18,648 nucleotides of DNA from CAYLMG01 sp964464635. Its GTDB lineage: Bacteria; Planctomycetota; Phycisphaerae; Sedimentisphaerales; Anaerobacaceae. The position numbers and the translations under genes were made by a program. The notes beneath the pieces were generated by a model. The model ran no database searches. It was given only the letters and a program-made list of their open reading frames with translations, and was not told where the DNA came from. Shown piece by piece: positions 1 to 8,844 of the stretch. The stretch is from positions 1 through 18,648 of the forward strand of contig CAYXGT010000059.1 in assembly GCA_964464635.1 (NCBI GenBank), written 5' to 3'. Position 1 is the stretch's first letter. Every line of letters starts with the position of its first letter.

Positions 1-3000
1 TTCATCTCCGGCGACTGGGAATTCTGGCTCAGGGTCTCACAAAAATACGACTTCCTCCATATAGACCAAAAGCTCGGCATTCGCAGATTCTCTGGCGACT
101 GCATCTCACGCTCAGAAAACATAGCCGGCACCGATATCGGCCACCTCGACGCCCTGCTGATATCAAAATGCTACCATTACGCACTAAAGACAAACACACT
201 CATCGACCATCGAGGCATCAACGAGCACCCCGTCTTTTCAAACTGGCCGCTGACAAACCTGCTCAGGGAAAAGCTCAAAGCAAAACTCGCAGGAAATAAA
301 ATGGATCCTGACGATTATATTGAAAACATCACCTTCCTTTGCAAAGAATCCGAACCGCAATTATCAATAGTAATTGACACACCCGATTTGACTGATGCTC
401 TGCTGAACAATTTAACCGCTCTCAAAAACCAGTCCGAAAAAAAATTCGAGATAATTGTCGTAATCACCTCCAAAGACTCCCCGAAAATTGACAACCGGTT
501 CGCCCGGCTCAATATCTGCTTTATAAACCTCAGGCAAAATCTCGGCCGGTCCTTCGCAAGAAACGTCGCCTTAAAATTCACTAAAGCACCTTATGTGGCA
601 TTCCTGAATCAGGACGCTATCGCACACCGCAACTTCGTCAAAAACATCTGCTTTCATTTCAAAACAAAAAACATTCTCGCCCTGAGAGGAAAAGTCCTGC
701 CGCTCGCCGCAAACTCGGCGTTCACCCCAGATTATTACGACCTCGGCGACGAGCCAATCTATTCACTTTGCGAAACTGAAACAAACTGCGCATTCAAAAA
801 AGACGTGCTGCTCAATGTCGGTGGATTCGATGAAGACCTCCCCGCCTATAAATGTCAGCAGCTAACTTATAAAATATTTATGTCTTATGGCGAAAATTTC
901 GACTGCCTGTTTTATTTCCCCGATGTTATCGTTTATCACGACTATCTCACCGACCCATCCAAAGCCCTCGAAGCCGAACTCGACGAACGAATCGGCAAAA
1001 AAATCGCAATAAAAAAATCGCTCCGGCAGAAATACTCACTCGGTTTTGAAACTTTCCTCGAATTTATGTGGGCCGCATACCCAAAAAATAAAGAAAATCA
1101 GATAACCGACTTCGCAAAGCTCCTGAACATCGCCGTCATCCTGCAGGAAAAAAATCCCGAAATCGCTATTCAATGGGCAAAAAAAGCCCTCGATGCAAAG
1201 CCCGGGTTTGCAGAAACTAATTACATCCTCGGCTCCTTATACTTCAGACTTGCAAAATTCGAACAGGCACAAAACACACTCCAAAAAGCTCTGCAGTTAT
1301 TAAAACCTGCAATCATCTCACCGCCGCCAACAAATTCCGAAAGAGAGCTCGAAAAATATATCAAAAGCCAAAAATGCTATATAAGCTGCTGCACAAAACT
1401 GGCTGCCTGCTATATCAAGCAGGCTGAATTCCAGAAATTAAAAAACATCTACACACATCTGCTGCAGGCCACTTACCTGCAGTTACCTGGAGAACTGAAA
1501 TCCGAGATACAAAAAATGCTTCCGAAACTAAACGATATCAAAAATATCCCCATCAGCAAAAACATAAAAACCACCCAGCCGGCAGCACTCGATGAAAATA
1601 AAAAAACCCCTGCTGCCGCTACATCAATCAAACCACCCACCGTCACCAAAGACAAACAACCTCTCATCTCCGCAATCATTTCAACCTACAATGCGGAAAA
1701 ATACATCGCCGGCTGTCTCGAAGACCTCGAAAAACAGACAATCGCCGACCGGCTCGAAATCATCGTCGTCAACAGCGGCTCAGAACAGAACGAGGACAAA
1801 ATCGTAAAGCAGTTCCAGCAAAAATATAACAACATCAAATACATCGAAACCGAAAATCGCGAAACCGTTTACGCCGCCTGGAACCACGCCGTCAAACAGG
1901 CCAAAGGTACTTTTATCACAAACGCGAACACCGACGACAGACACCGCTGTGATACTCTCGAAATTATGGCGAATGCTCTATTACAAAATACCGATATCGC
2001 ACTTGTTTACGGCGACCAGATAACAACCTGCACTCCGAACGACACATTCGAAAAACATCATGGCACTCAAATGATAAAAAAACCCGACTACTCTCCACAG
2101 AGACTTCTTTTCGGCTGCTGTGTCGGCTCACAGCCTATGTGGCGAAAGGCTCTGCACGACGAGTTCGGCCTCTTCGACGAATCTTTGACCTGCGCCGGCG
2201 ACTGGGACTTCTGGCTCAGAGCCTCGAAAAAATACAAATTCAAACACATCTCACAATTTTTGGGACTATATTTTTATAACGAAAACGGAATCGAGCACAG
2301 CCGAAAAATTCACAGCCTTTACGAACGTTACTTAGTCGGCAAACGCTACGGAAATCCGCACATATCGGTCATCCCTTTATACCAGCACAAAGACAATCCC
2401 CTCGTCTCTATAATAATGCCTGCATACAATGCCGCCGCCCATATCGCCTTTGCTATCGAAAGTGCCCTCATCCAGAATTATAGAAACTTCGAGCTCATAA
2501 TCGTTGACGACGGCTCAACAGACAACACCAAAGAAATCATCGCTGGTTTCAATGACGACAAAATCAAATACTTTTACAAACAGAATTCCGGCCCCGCTGC
2601 CGCCAAAAATATCGGCCTGGAAAAGGCAAACGGCTCCTTCATTGTCTTTCTTAACGCCGACGATATGCTCACAATCGATTTTCTCGCAAAACACCTAAAA
2701 CACTTCGAAAAATTCCCGCAGGCAGATTTGGTTTATTGTGACGACCGCCTTATCAACGAAAATGACAAAACCATCCGAATCATAAAAAGATTGGACTTCC
2801 CAGGCAGAAACGAGCTTATAAAAAATCTCTTCTCGCACGGTTACTCACTTGTACCATTCAGAACCTGCATAAGAAAAAGCGTATTCGACAAAATCGGACC
2901 ATTTGATGAGCAGCTCATTATCGCAGAAGATTACGATATGATTCGCCGATTCCTGAAGCACAACCTCAACTTTCAGCATCTGACAAAGCCTTTGTACCTC

Positions 3001-3387
3001 AGAAGAATGACCTCCGACGGCCTTTCCGGAAAATCCTCCGTCGAAAGAGCCCGATGCCACCTAAAGGTCATTGAGCGTTTCGCACATACCTTTGCCCCCG
3101 AACAGCTCTTCCCTGACGTCACCTGGAAAAATATTAAACCCGAAAAAAAACAGTTCTGCACAAGATACCTCGAGGCACTTACCTTTCTTAATCTCGGCCG
3201 CCTTCACCTTAAAGCTCAATCTCCCCTGTTCGCCGACGCAGTGCTCTCTAAAGCCTGCACCGAAATAAATCAGTGCCTCGAAATCGCTCCCGATAACAAA
3301 CGGCTCATTAATACACTGCAGGACTGTTTATCGGCCCGGAAAAAATGCAAAGTCACTGAAAGACAGCCCGTCTGCCAGCCGGCCTGA
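1..3387 (+). CDS. Multi-module family 2 glycosyltransferase with TPR-like segments (5' end outside window)
   Basis: The frame is open from base 1 with no stop before 3385-3387, so the first ATG (301) is internal and the real start lies to the left. Bases 10-33 encode GDWEFWLR, the tail motif of a GT-A fold family 2 glycosyltransferase, and the same motif recurs as GDWDFWLR at 2197-2220. At least four GT2 modules follow one another: the fragment at 1-300; a degenerate module at about 350-1050 (FLNQDA where a DxD is expected); one at about 1660-2390 (STYNAEKYI, NANTDD); and the most canonical at 2398-3100 (PAYNAAAHI, VDDGSTDN, NADDM). TPR-like helices lie at about 1110-1550 and again near the C terminus, and a Lys/Pro/Ala-rich linker at about 1560-1650 precedes the third module. 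GT2 enzymes transfer sugars from nucleotide-sugar donors. With no signal peptide visible and fliD 99 bp downstream, a cytoplasmic role in glycosylating flagellar or surface proteins is plausible but inferred. Acceptor and sugar are unknown. Confidence 0.9.
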   Translation, partial: FISGDWEFWLRVSQKYDFLHIDQKLGIRRFSGDCISRSENIAGTDIGHLDALLISKCYHYALKTNTLIDHRGINEHPVFSNWPLTNLLREKLKAKLAGNKMDPDDYIENITFLCKESEPQLSIVIDTPDLTDALLNNLTALKNQSEKKFEIIVVITSKDSPKIDNRFARLNICFINLRQNLGRSFARNVALKFTKAPYVAFLNQDAIAHRNFVKNICFHFKTKNILALRGKVLPLAANSAFTPDYYDLGDEPIYSLCETETNCAFKKDVLLNVGGFDEDLPAYKCQQLTYKIFMSYGENFDCLFYFPDVIVYHDYLTDPSKALEAELDERIGKKIAIKKSLRQKYSLGFETFLEFMWAAYPKNKENQITDFAKLLNIAVILQEKNPEIAIQWAKKALDAKPGFAETNYILGSLYFRLAKFEQAQNTLQKALQLLKPAIISPPPTNSERELEKYIKSQKCYISCCTKLAACYIKQAEFQKLKNIYTHLLQATYLQLPGELKSEIQKMLPKLNDIKNIPISKNIKTTQPAALDENKKTPAAATSIKPPTVTKDKQPLISAIISTYNAEKYIAGCLEDLEKQTIADRLEIIVVNSGSEQNEDKIVKQFQQKYNNIKYIETENRETVYAAWNHAVKQAKGTFITNANTDDRHRCDTLEIMANALLQNTDIALVYGDQITTCTPNDTFEKHHGTQMIKKPDYSPQRLLFGCCVGSQPMWRKALHDEFGLFDESLTCAGDWDFWLRASKKYKFKHISQFLGLYFYNENGIEHSRKIHSLYERYLVGKRYGNPHISVIPLYQHKDNPLVSIIMPAYNAAAHIAFAIESALIQNYRNFELIIVDDGSTDNTKEIIAGFNDDKIKYFYKQNSGPAAAKNIGLEKANGSFIVFLNADDMLTIDFLAKHLKHFEKFPQADLVYCDDRLINENDKTIRIIKRLDFPGRNELIKNLFSHGYSLVPFRTCIRKSVFDKIGPFDEQLIIAEDYDMIRRFLKHNLNFQHLTKPLYLRRMTSDGLSGKSSVERARCHLKVIERFAHTFAPEQLFPDVTWKNIKPEKKQFCTRYLEALTFLNLGRLHLKAQSPLFADAVLSKACTEINQCLEIAPDNKRLINTLQDCLSARKKCKVTERQPVCQPA

Positions 3388-3416
3388 AAATAGGAACAAA
3401 AAAATGAAAGTTGAAT

Positions 3417-3443
3417 TAACCAAGACGTTCTTTAGTTCGATAA
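3417..3443 (+). promoter_or_regulatory. Possible flagellar sigma-28 (FliA) type promoter before fliD
   Basis: TAACCAAG, an 11-base spacer, then TTCGATAA. The -10 matches the FliA consensus GCCGATAA at six of eight positions including the CGATAA core, and the 11-base spacer is the expected one. The -35 part matches TAAAGTTT poorly, only in its first bases. Flagellar filament-class genes such as fliD are commonly under sigma-28, so the position makes sense, but read-through from the glycosyltransferase gene is equally possible. Confidence 0.3.
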
Positions 3444-3486
3444 TAAATACAGCAGAACAAACCGGTTTTTGGATAAGGATAAAAAT

Positions 3487-5526
3487 ATGGCCGAAATCAG
3501 ACTACCAGGCCTTCTGACAGGAATAGATACCGAAACCCTCATCAGCCAGTTGATGGCCGTCGAACAACGATCGCTGAACTTGTACACCCAGCGGCAGGAA
3601 CTCTGGGAAGGTAGAAAAAGCGCGCTCGAATCACTTGAAACAAAGCTCAGCAACCTGAAAACCGCGCTCGGCAAACTTTCCGATGCAAACCAGCTTCGCT
3701 CTTTCAAAACAACAACAAGCGACGAAGACACTCTAACCGCCGAAGCCTCATATAACGCCTACGAGGGAAACCATACCGTCGTCATTAATCAGCTTGCCGC
3801 CGCCGAACGTTGGGTACACACCGCCGGAATCGAATATCCCGAGGACTACGTCGGCGAAGGCACTTTCATTTACTCATACAACAATAAGGAAACTTCAATT
3901 ACCACAACCGCAACGACAACGCTCGAAGAGCTCGCCGCACTCATCAACAACGACGCCGAAAATCCCGGCGTCACCGCAACACTGCTCTATTTCAACGATA
4001 TGTATCATCTCGTCCTCAACGGAAATGACGCCGGCACCGACTACGAAGTAAAAATCAACTCCTCGAACATAGAAGTTTTGCAGGCCGATTCAGAGCTCAC
4101 CCAGGATTCCGACAACGCAACTCTAAGCACTAAAATCATCGACCTCGACCAGTTCGACGACTCTCTCGGCTACCTCGTCGGCGACGAAAGAATACACATA
4201 ACCGGAACCACTCACGACGGCACAGACGTCGATTTGTATATGGACGTCACCGATAACACCAAGCTCTTTCATCTCATCGGGGAAATAAACGACGCCTTCG
4301 GCGACACCGCAACCGCCACTCTCGAAAACGGCAGAATCGTCCTCACCGACCATACCTGCGACACAAGCCAGATGACTCTCGCTCTATCTTACGACCCCGG
4401 CACAGGACAAACCGACCTCACTTTCCCAGCCATCAGCCGGCTAACCGAAGGAGGCACAGTTTTTGCCGACCTCGACGGCTTCGCCGAAACTGACTTCATC
4501 GAAACTCAGTCCGCACAGGACAGCCAGATAAGAGTCGATGGCTACCCACCCGCCGACTGGATTACAAGAAGCTCAAATACAATAGAAAACGTCATTCACG
4601 GCGTAACACTCCACCTGCACGATACCACCGACGAATCCGGCGTCCAGATAAACCTCACAAGGGACATAGCATCCGTAAAGGAAAAAATAACCTCTATGGC
4701 CGAAGCCTACAATCTCGTCGTCGATTTCATCAAAGACAACACCGGCTATGACACCGCAGCCAAACAAGCCGGCACACTGATGGGCGATTACATAATCTCT
4801 ATCATCAAATCGCAGCTCCTCACCCCGCTAATCTCCCAGACAAACGGCTTTGTCGAGGACATCGACGAATACCTTATGGCCGGCCAAATCGGACTCAATC
4901 TCGACATTGACGGCCTGCTAAATTTCGATACCACCGTATTCGATGAAGCTGTCGCCAACAACTATATGGCTGTACTCGCAGTAATCGGTGCCGACAAAAT
5001 CGGAACCTCGAGCAGCAATGTCATCGAGTTCTACGGCGCAAGCAGCAATTACACCACCGCCGGTACATACGACGTCCAGGTCACCGTCACCGGCGGCGCT
5101 ATCTCAGCCGCACAAATAAAGCTGTCAACCGAATCCACGTACCGTGATGCAACCATCAGCTCGAACATCATAACGGGCAATAGCACCTTCGATGAAAACG
5201 GCGACCCCGTATATCCCGAGAACGGCCTGCAATTAAGTGTTGACCTCAGCCAGGAAGGTACCCACACCGCAGTCGTAAGGGTAAAGCAGGGCTTCACAGG
5301 CGCTATGGAAGATTTACTGAATAACGTATTAAAAACATCTACAGGCACTATCCAAATCGACCAGGAGCACATATCCGACATAATAGAGGGCATCAAGGAC
5401 AAGATTGAGCGCGAAGAGAGCCGCCTCACTCGAGCCGAAGCTCGGCTCATTGCCCGTTTTGCCCGTCTTGAAAGTACCCTCGCACTGCTGCAGAACCAGA
5501 TGGCCGCCCTCGGCTTCTCTGACTGA
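3487..5526 (+). CDS. fliD: Flagellar hook-associated protein 2 (filament cap, FliD)
   Basis: FliD forms the cap at the distal end of the flagellum under which flagellin subunits fold. The N terminus (AEIRLPGLLTGIDTETLISQ, residues 2-21) is the typical FliD opening, followed by a coiled-coil and the TADEASY/NHTVVINQLA region (about 80-105). A FliD_C region begins near residue 396 (DYIISIIKSQL, then GLNLDIDGLLNFDTTVFDEAV), and the last 60 residues form the coiled coil ending in LIARFARLESTLALLQNQMA. At 679 residues it is longer than the roughly 470-residue enterobacterial protein. Extra length sits in the variable middle and in an insertion of about 100 residues (about 500-600) inside the C-terminal half. 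The ATG at 3487 is chosen because AAGGAT (3475-3480) sits six bases before it. An upstream TTG at 3469 lies before this Shine-Dalgarno and is not favoured. It follows the glycosyltransferase by 99 bases and converges on the protease gene, with 24 bases between the stop codons. Confidence 0.9.
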   Translation: MAEIRLPGLLTGIDTETLISQLMAVEQRSLNLYTQRQELWEGRKSALESLETKLSNLKTALGKLSDANQLRSFKTTTSDEDTLTAEASYNAYEGNHTVVINQLAAAERWVHTAGIEYPEDYVGEGTFIYSYNNKETSITTTATTTLEELAALINNDAENPGVTATLLYFNDMYHLVLNGNDAGTDYEVKINSSNIEVLQADSELTQDSDNATLSTKIIDLDQFDDSLGYLVGDERIHITGTTHDGTDVDLYMDVTDNTKLFHLIGEINDAFGDTATATLENGRIVLTDHTCDTSQMTLALSYDPGTGQTDLTFPAISRLTEGGTVFADLDGFAETDFIETQSAQDSQIRVDGYPPADWITRSSNTIENVIHGVTLHLHDTTDESGVQINLTRDIASVKEKITSMAEAYNLVVDFIKDNTGYDTAAKQAGTLMGDYIISIIKSQLLTPLISQTNGFVEDIDEYLMAGQIGLNLDIDGLLNFDTTVFDEAVANNYMAVLAVIGADKIGTSSSNVIEFYGASSNYTTAGTYDVQVTVTGGAISAAQIKLSTESTYRDATISSNIITGNSTFDENGDPVYPENGLQLSVDLSQEGTHTAVVRVKQGFTGAMEDLLNNVLKTSTGTIQIDQEHISDIIEGIKDKIEREESRLTRAEARLIARFARLESTLALLQNQMAALGFSD

Positions 5527-5550
5527 TTCACAGATATTATTAACCATGAA

Positions 5551-6831
5551 TTATTTAAGTTTGACCCAAGGAGCAAATTCTTTTTTAAGCTCTTTAGCCA
5601 TAATGGACATGTTAGTTGTCTCAGACTGTGGATGTTTTAGCGTATTTATTGCTACCAATTTATAATCCGGAGTAATTAGTGGTCCTCCGCTATTGCCCGG
5701 ATTTAAGCTCGCATCTGTTTGTATCCACGTAAAGTTATCTATGGTACGCAGTGAGCTGACAATACCACTTGTGACCGATACACTAAAAGATGCATCAGGA
5801 AGAAGTTTGAAAAAATCTGCTGTTCCTTGACTTCTCAGTCTTTTTATCTCATCAGAATACTTTTTCAGTATAGATTTTGAATCGAGTGCAGTAACAAGGT
5901 CATCTGCTGTTCCTGGAAAGCCACAAGCAAAAACTTGTTCACCTGGTTTAATTGGTTCTTTTATCTCATCGAAAGGGTTATTAAAATAGCGTTTAATTTG
6001 TATGAGAGCTGCATCGATATATGGACACTCATGAATTATACGAGCTTCATATCTGTCAGATGGGCGTGCGCCGAAGCAGACGAATAGTTGTATTTTCATT
6101 ACAACGTCTTTTTCCGACCCTAATGAGTGGAAAGATTCAATGACATGCTTGTTAGTTATTAAATACCCATCTTTGCCAATTGCACAAGATGAACCCATTG
6201 ACAACGGGATGGTTAATTCTCCACCGCTATCCTTATCGAAAATTGTTGCAACTACAAAAACCTGTCCAACATTATCCTGGACCCTCTCTATATCAAAAAG
6301 CCCTTTATCTTTTCCGGCAAGAAATTTATTAGTGACGAACCAAATTGAAATACAAAGTAATAAAATAATACAAATAATCGAAAGAAGCTTCAGACCGGCA
6401 TAAAGATCAAAGCGTGCAAAACTATGTGATATGGCTCTCAATAGAGACATTTTAGTTTGTGGTTCTTCTGAAGATGGGCTTTGCATTACATTTGCGGTGT
6501 CGTATTGTGGTTCATGTTCAAGCATAATCTTCCGTAATTGTTTTACAATCTTCTTGTTTTCACTTCTCTCTAACTCTGTTATCCATTTTGAGGCCTGGTC
6601 AAAAACGGATGAATCGGCCATAATTGCTTTTTTAAAAAATTCTGTAGATGCCTCATTTTGGTCAGATTGAGCAAGAGCTTTAGCCATCTCCAGATATACA
6701 GTGGCAGTTAAAAGAGAATCGTTCTGGGCCAGTGTTTTTGCTTTCTCTAAGAGGGATATAGCCAATTTTGCATCACCGTTAGCAAGATTAGAATGCGCCT
6801 GTTGTATCAAAAGTTCTGCTTGTTTAGACAT
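5551..6831 (-). CDS. TPR - transmembrane - trypsin-like serine protease, last gene of the GTPase operon
   Basis: A 426-residue protein in three parts. Residues 1-100 are TPR-like helices (QAELLIQQAHSNLANGD, ALAQSDQNEASTEFFKKAI). Residues 147-166 are one strong membrane segment (LLSIICIILLLCISIWFV). Residues 183-426 are a chymotrypsin-fold S1C-type protease with the complete triad: His229 in TNKHVI, Asp273 in YIDAALI, Ser381 in NPGNSGGPL. No PDZ domain follows, unlike HtrA. With a cytoplasmic N terminus and one membrane pass, the TPR part would be inside and the protease outside the cytoplasmic membrane; this topology is inferred. The ATG shares its A with the TAA of the upstream GAP1-like gene (TAATG), and GGAGAG lies about nine bases upstream, so the two are probably translationally coupled. 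Trypsin-like domains are recurrent effectors in GTPase-centred bacterial conflict systems, which fits the neighbours. The substrate is unknown. Confidence 0.88.
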   Translation of the reverse strand: MSKQAELLIQQAHSNLANGDAKLAISLLEKAKTLAQNDSLLTATVYLEMAKALAQSDQNEASTEFFKKAIMADSSVFDQASKWITELERSENKKIVKQLRKIMLEHEPQYDTANVMQSPSSEEPQTKMSLLRAISHSFARFDLYAGLKLLSIICIILLLCISIWFVTNKFLAGKDKGLFDIERVQDNVGQVFVVATIFDKDSGGELTIPLSMGSSCAIGKDGYLITNKHVIESFHSLGSEKDVVMKIQLFVCFGARPSDRYEARIIHECPYIDAALIQIKRYFNNPFDEIKEPIKPGEQVFACGFPGTADDLVTALDSKSILKKYSDEIKRLRSQGTADFFKLLPDASFSVSVTSGIVSSLRTIDNFTWIQTDASLNPGNSGGPLITPDYKLVAINTLKHPQSETTNMSIMAKELKKEFAPWVKLK

Positions 6832-8828
6832 TACTGACTCTCCAATTCTTTTTGAATATTCATTAGTGTGTCTAATAAATCTTCTCGTTTCTTTTTAAGA
6901 TTCACATCATCTGGAAAAAGATTTGCTTTAAGAAAATCCGTTTCATCCTTAAGTCTTTCACGAAACTCTCCGCTTTGTGGATTTCGGGGCCATTTCTCCA
7001 TCGCTTCTTTAATTTTTTGACCTATTTCATTAACATCGCGTATTTTTTCGGATATTTTATTAACATCGTTGATATCATCATAAGTAAGCTTTAGTTTGTC
7101 AATTAGAGAATTGGCATCTCGGCAAAGTGTTATAGATTCTTCTTTCAATTTATTCATTATTTTAATATCAGGTACTATTTTTTTGTCGTTGGTGTCGTTA
7201 ATATCATTAAGAATTGTTGTAGCGAGTTTCTTATCGCTTTCTATAGGCGAGTTTGAAGCCTTGATAAGGTTACCGTGTTTTTTAAAATCGATAATTTTCT
7301 CTTGTACATCTTTGTATTTTCTTAATATTTCTTCTTCAAAACATTCCGGGGCTTTTTGGGATAGCCATCTTGTCTCATTTTTATAGTTTTCTGATTCAGA
7401 TTCTATCAAATTTTTAATATGACTTAGCCAAGAGTCTATTTTATTTTTATTTGTATTTATCTTTTGCTCAATCCCAAAAGAAATCGCATCTTCTAAAATG
7501 TTTTCGTAAAATCTTTCCTTAAGCCCAATCACAAGTTTTACTTGGTTGCTGTCAGGATAAGTGTCAGGAAGTTTAGACAAGTTAGCAATTTCACATTCTC
7601 CAATAAGTTGATGAATTGTTTCATATTTTCTCTTGGAATTGTACGCTTTATCAAGCAAGTCTTTAAGCTCGTCTCTTTCTTTGTTAAGTCGGCTATCTGC
7701 CTTTGCTGCCATCACAGTTTCTATGTCCTTTATTCGGTCACTAATCTTTTTAATTGATTCGTCAAGTTGTCCTTTAACCGCTAACAAATTCGGGTCTTTG
7801 TGAGTATTAAGAAAGGTTGAAGATTCTTCGATAAGAACTCCAATTTTCTGTTCTACTTGCTTTTTTACTATTATTTTGTCAATAACAAAATAACAAGCAA
7901 TTCCTATGATTGCCATAACAAGAAGCACAAAAAAAGCCTTTGTTGCCAAAGTGATAGATCGTCGGCTTATTGGTGATTTTTGTGCAATGGATTTAGGATG
8001 GTAACTTATTAAAGGTTGTTTGCTGGTGGTTGGAAGTTCCTGTGAAATGTTAAAATTCGGACAATTATCTATAAATCTCCAAGACGGAACACCTTCTTTC
8101 TTCCAATATTTGTCAATCATGGAGGAATACACTGAATCTTCGAGAGAGGGAAATTCTTTAAGACGAGTAACTTTCCTTGTTGAGTTTCCTACGGAAGCAA
8201 TTGGGGAGAGCGATATGACATCAACGTCTATTCCATCGCTCAGGGAGCGAAGTGCATAAGAGAATTTCTTTTTGTAATTTCGCGGCAAAACCATATTAAG
8301 CCAGCGAAACACTTGAATTTCATATTGTTTTTCATCAAGTAAAATAGAAACCTTCTCATCATAAGATATTTTTTCAATGGCACAGAGAATAGGAATAACT
8401 TTTTCTCGTATTTCCGATGAAGGAACAGGTCTTTCTGATGATACATTGACGTTGACTGGATTTAGTTTTTCAGACGATGTAAGTTGCCAAAGCCGCTGAT
8501 AATCCAAGAGCGGCATAACATCACACCGAAGAACATCGAGCCAGTCATGAATGGATATTATCGCTGTAATGAAGAGCATCGTCTGGCGATTATAATCATC
8601 AGTATTTCCTTTAAGCACACGTGTAATAGCCCAACGTCCTGAGTTCAGAGGACGGCTGATGATTGCTGGTTTTTTTTCAAGGCTATCAAGATAATTGGAG
8701 TCACCGGTCTGACCGAAAGAGTAACTTTCAAGTTGTGCACATTCTTCAGCAGTAATATCATCGGTCTTTGCTAATGTAGCATATCCTCTTATGCTTCCAA
8801 AAATATGTAAGGAAACTTTCACTTGCAT
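6831..8828 (-). CDS. GAP1-N-like GTPase-associated protein with one TM and a long helical C-terminal half
   Basis: A 665-residue protein. The N-terminal 250 residues resemble the N-terminal domain of GTPase-associated protein 1 (GAP1-N) from bacterial NTP-dependent conflict systems: SIRGYATLAKT (12-22), an acidic stretch, then SGRWAITRVLKG (63-74) and DDYNRQTMLF (77-86). This call rests on pattern recognition, not a profile search. A basic patch (SRRS, about 288-291) precedes a single membrane segment at about 297-318 (AFFVLLVMAIIGIACYFVID). The remaining 345 residues are charged, helical and probably coiled-coil, with many Lys/Glu/Asp and no recognisable enzyme motif. By the positive-inside rule the GAP1-N part is cytoplasmic and the helical part outside. 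It starts 16 bases after the GTPase stop, with AAGGCGG upstream of the ATG, and its stop overlaps the protease start. It probably links the GTPase to the protease. A structural or sensor role is inferred. Confidence 0.8.
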   Translation of the reverse strand: MQVKVSLHIFGSIRGYATLAKTDDITAEECAQLESYSFGQTGDSNYLDSLEKKPAIISRPLNSGRWAITRVLKGNTDDYNRQTMLFITAIISIHDWLDVLRCDVMPLLDYQRLWQLTSSEKLNPVNVNVSSERPVPSSEIREKVIPILCAIEKISYDEKVSILLDEKQYEIQVFRWLNMVLPRNYKKKFSYALRSLSDGIDVDVISLSPIASVGNSTRKVTRLKEFPSLEDSVYSSMIDKYWKKEGVPSWRFIDNCPNFNISQELPTTSKQPLISYHPKSIAQKSPISRRSITLATKAFFVLLVMAIIGIACYFVIDKIIVKKQVEQKIGVLIEESSTFLNTHKDPNLLAVKGQLDESIKKISDRIKDIETVMAAKADSRLNKERDELKDLLDKAYNSKRKYETIHQLIGECEIANLSKLPDTYPDSNQVKLVIGLKERFYENILEDAISFGIEQKINTNKNKIDSWLSHIKNLIESESENYKNETRWLSQKAPECFEEEILRKYKDVQEKIIDFKKHGNLIKASNSPIESDKKLATTILNDINDTNDKKIVPDIKIMNKLKEESITLCRDANSLIDKLKLTYDDINDVNKISEKIRDVNEIGQKIKEAMEKWPRNPQSGEFRERLKDETDFLKANLFPDDVNLKKKREDLLDTLMNIQKELESQ

Positions 8829-8844
8829 ATTTTTACGACCGCCT

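Noticed and set aside
3469..3486. TTG start for fliD
   Set aside because: The Shine-Dalgarno AAGGAT lies downstream of this TTG and correctly before the ATG at 3487, where FliD similarity begins.
5049..5576. 175-codon frame antisense to the fliD 3' end
   Set aside because: A shadow of the conserved fliD frame, rich in Ser/Val/Arg as expected of an antisense frame.
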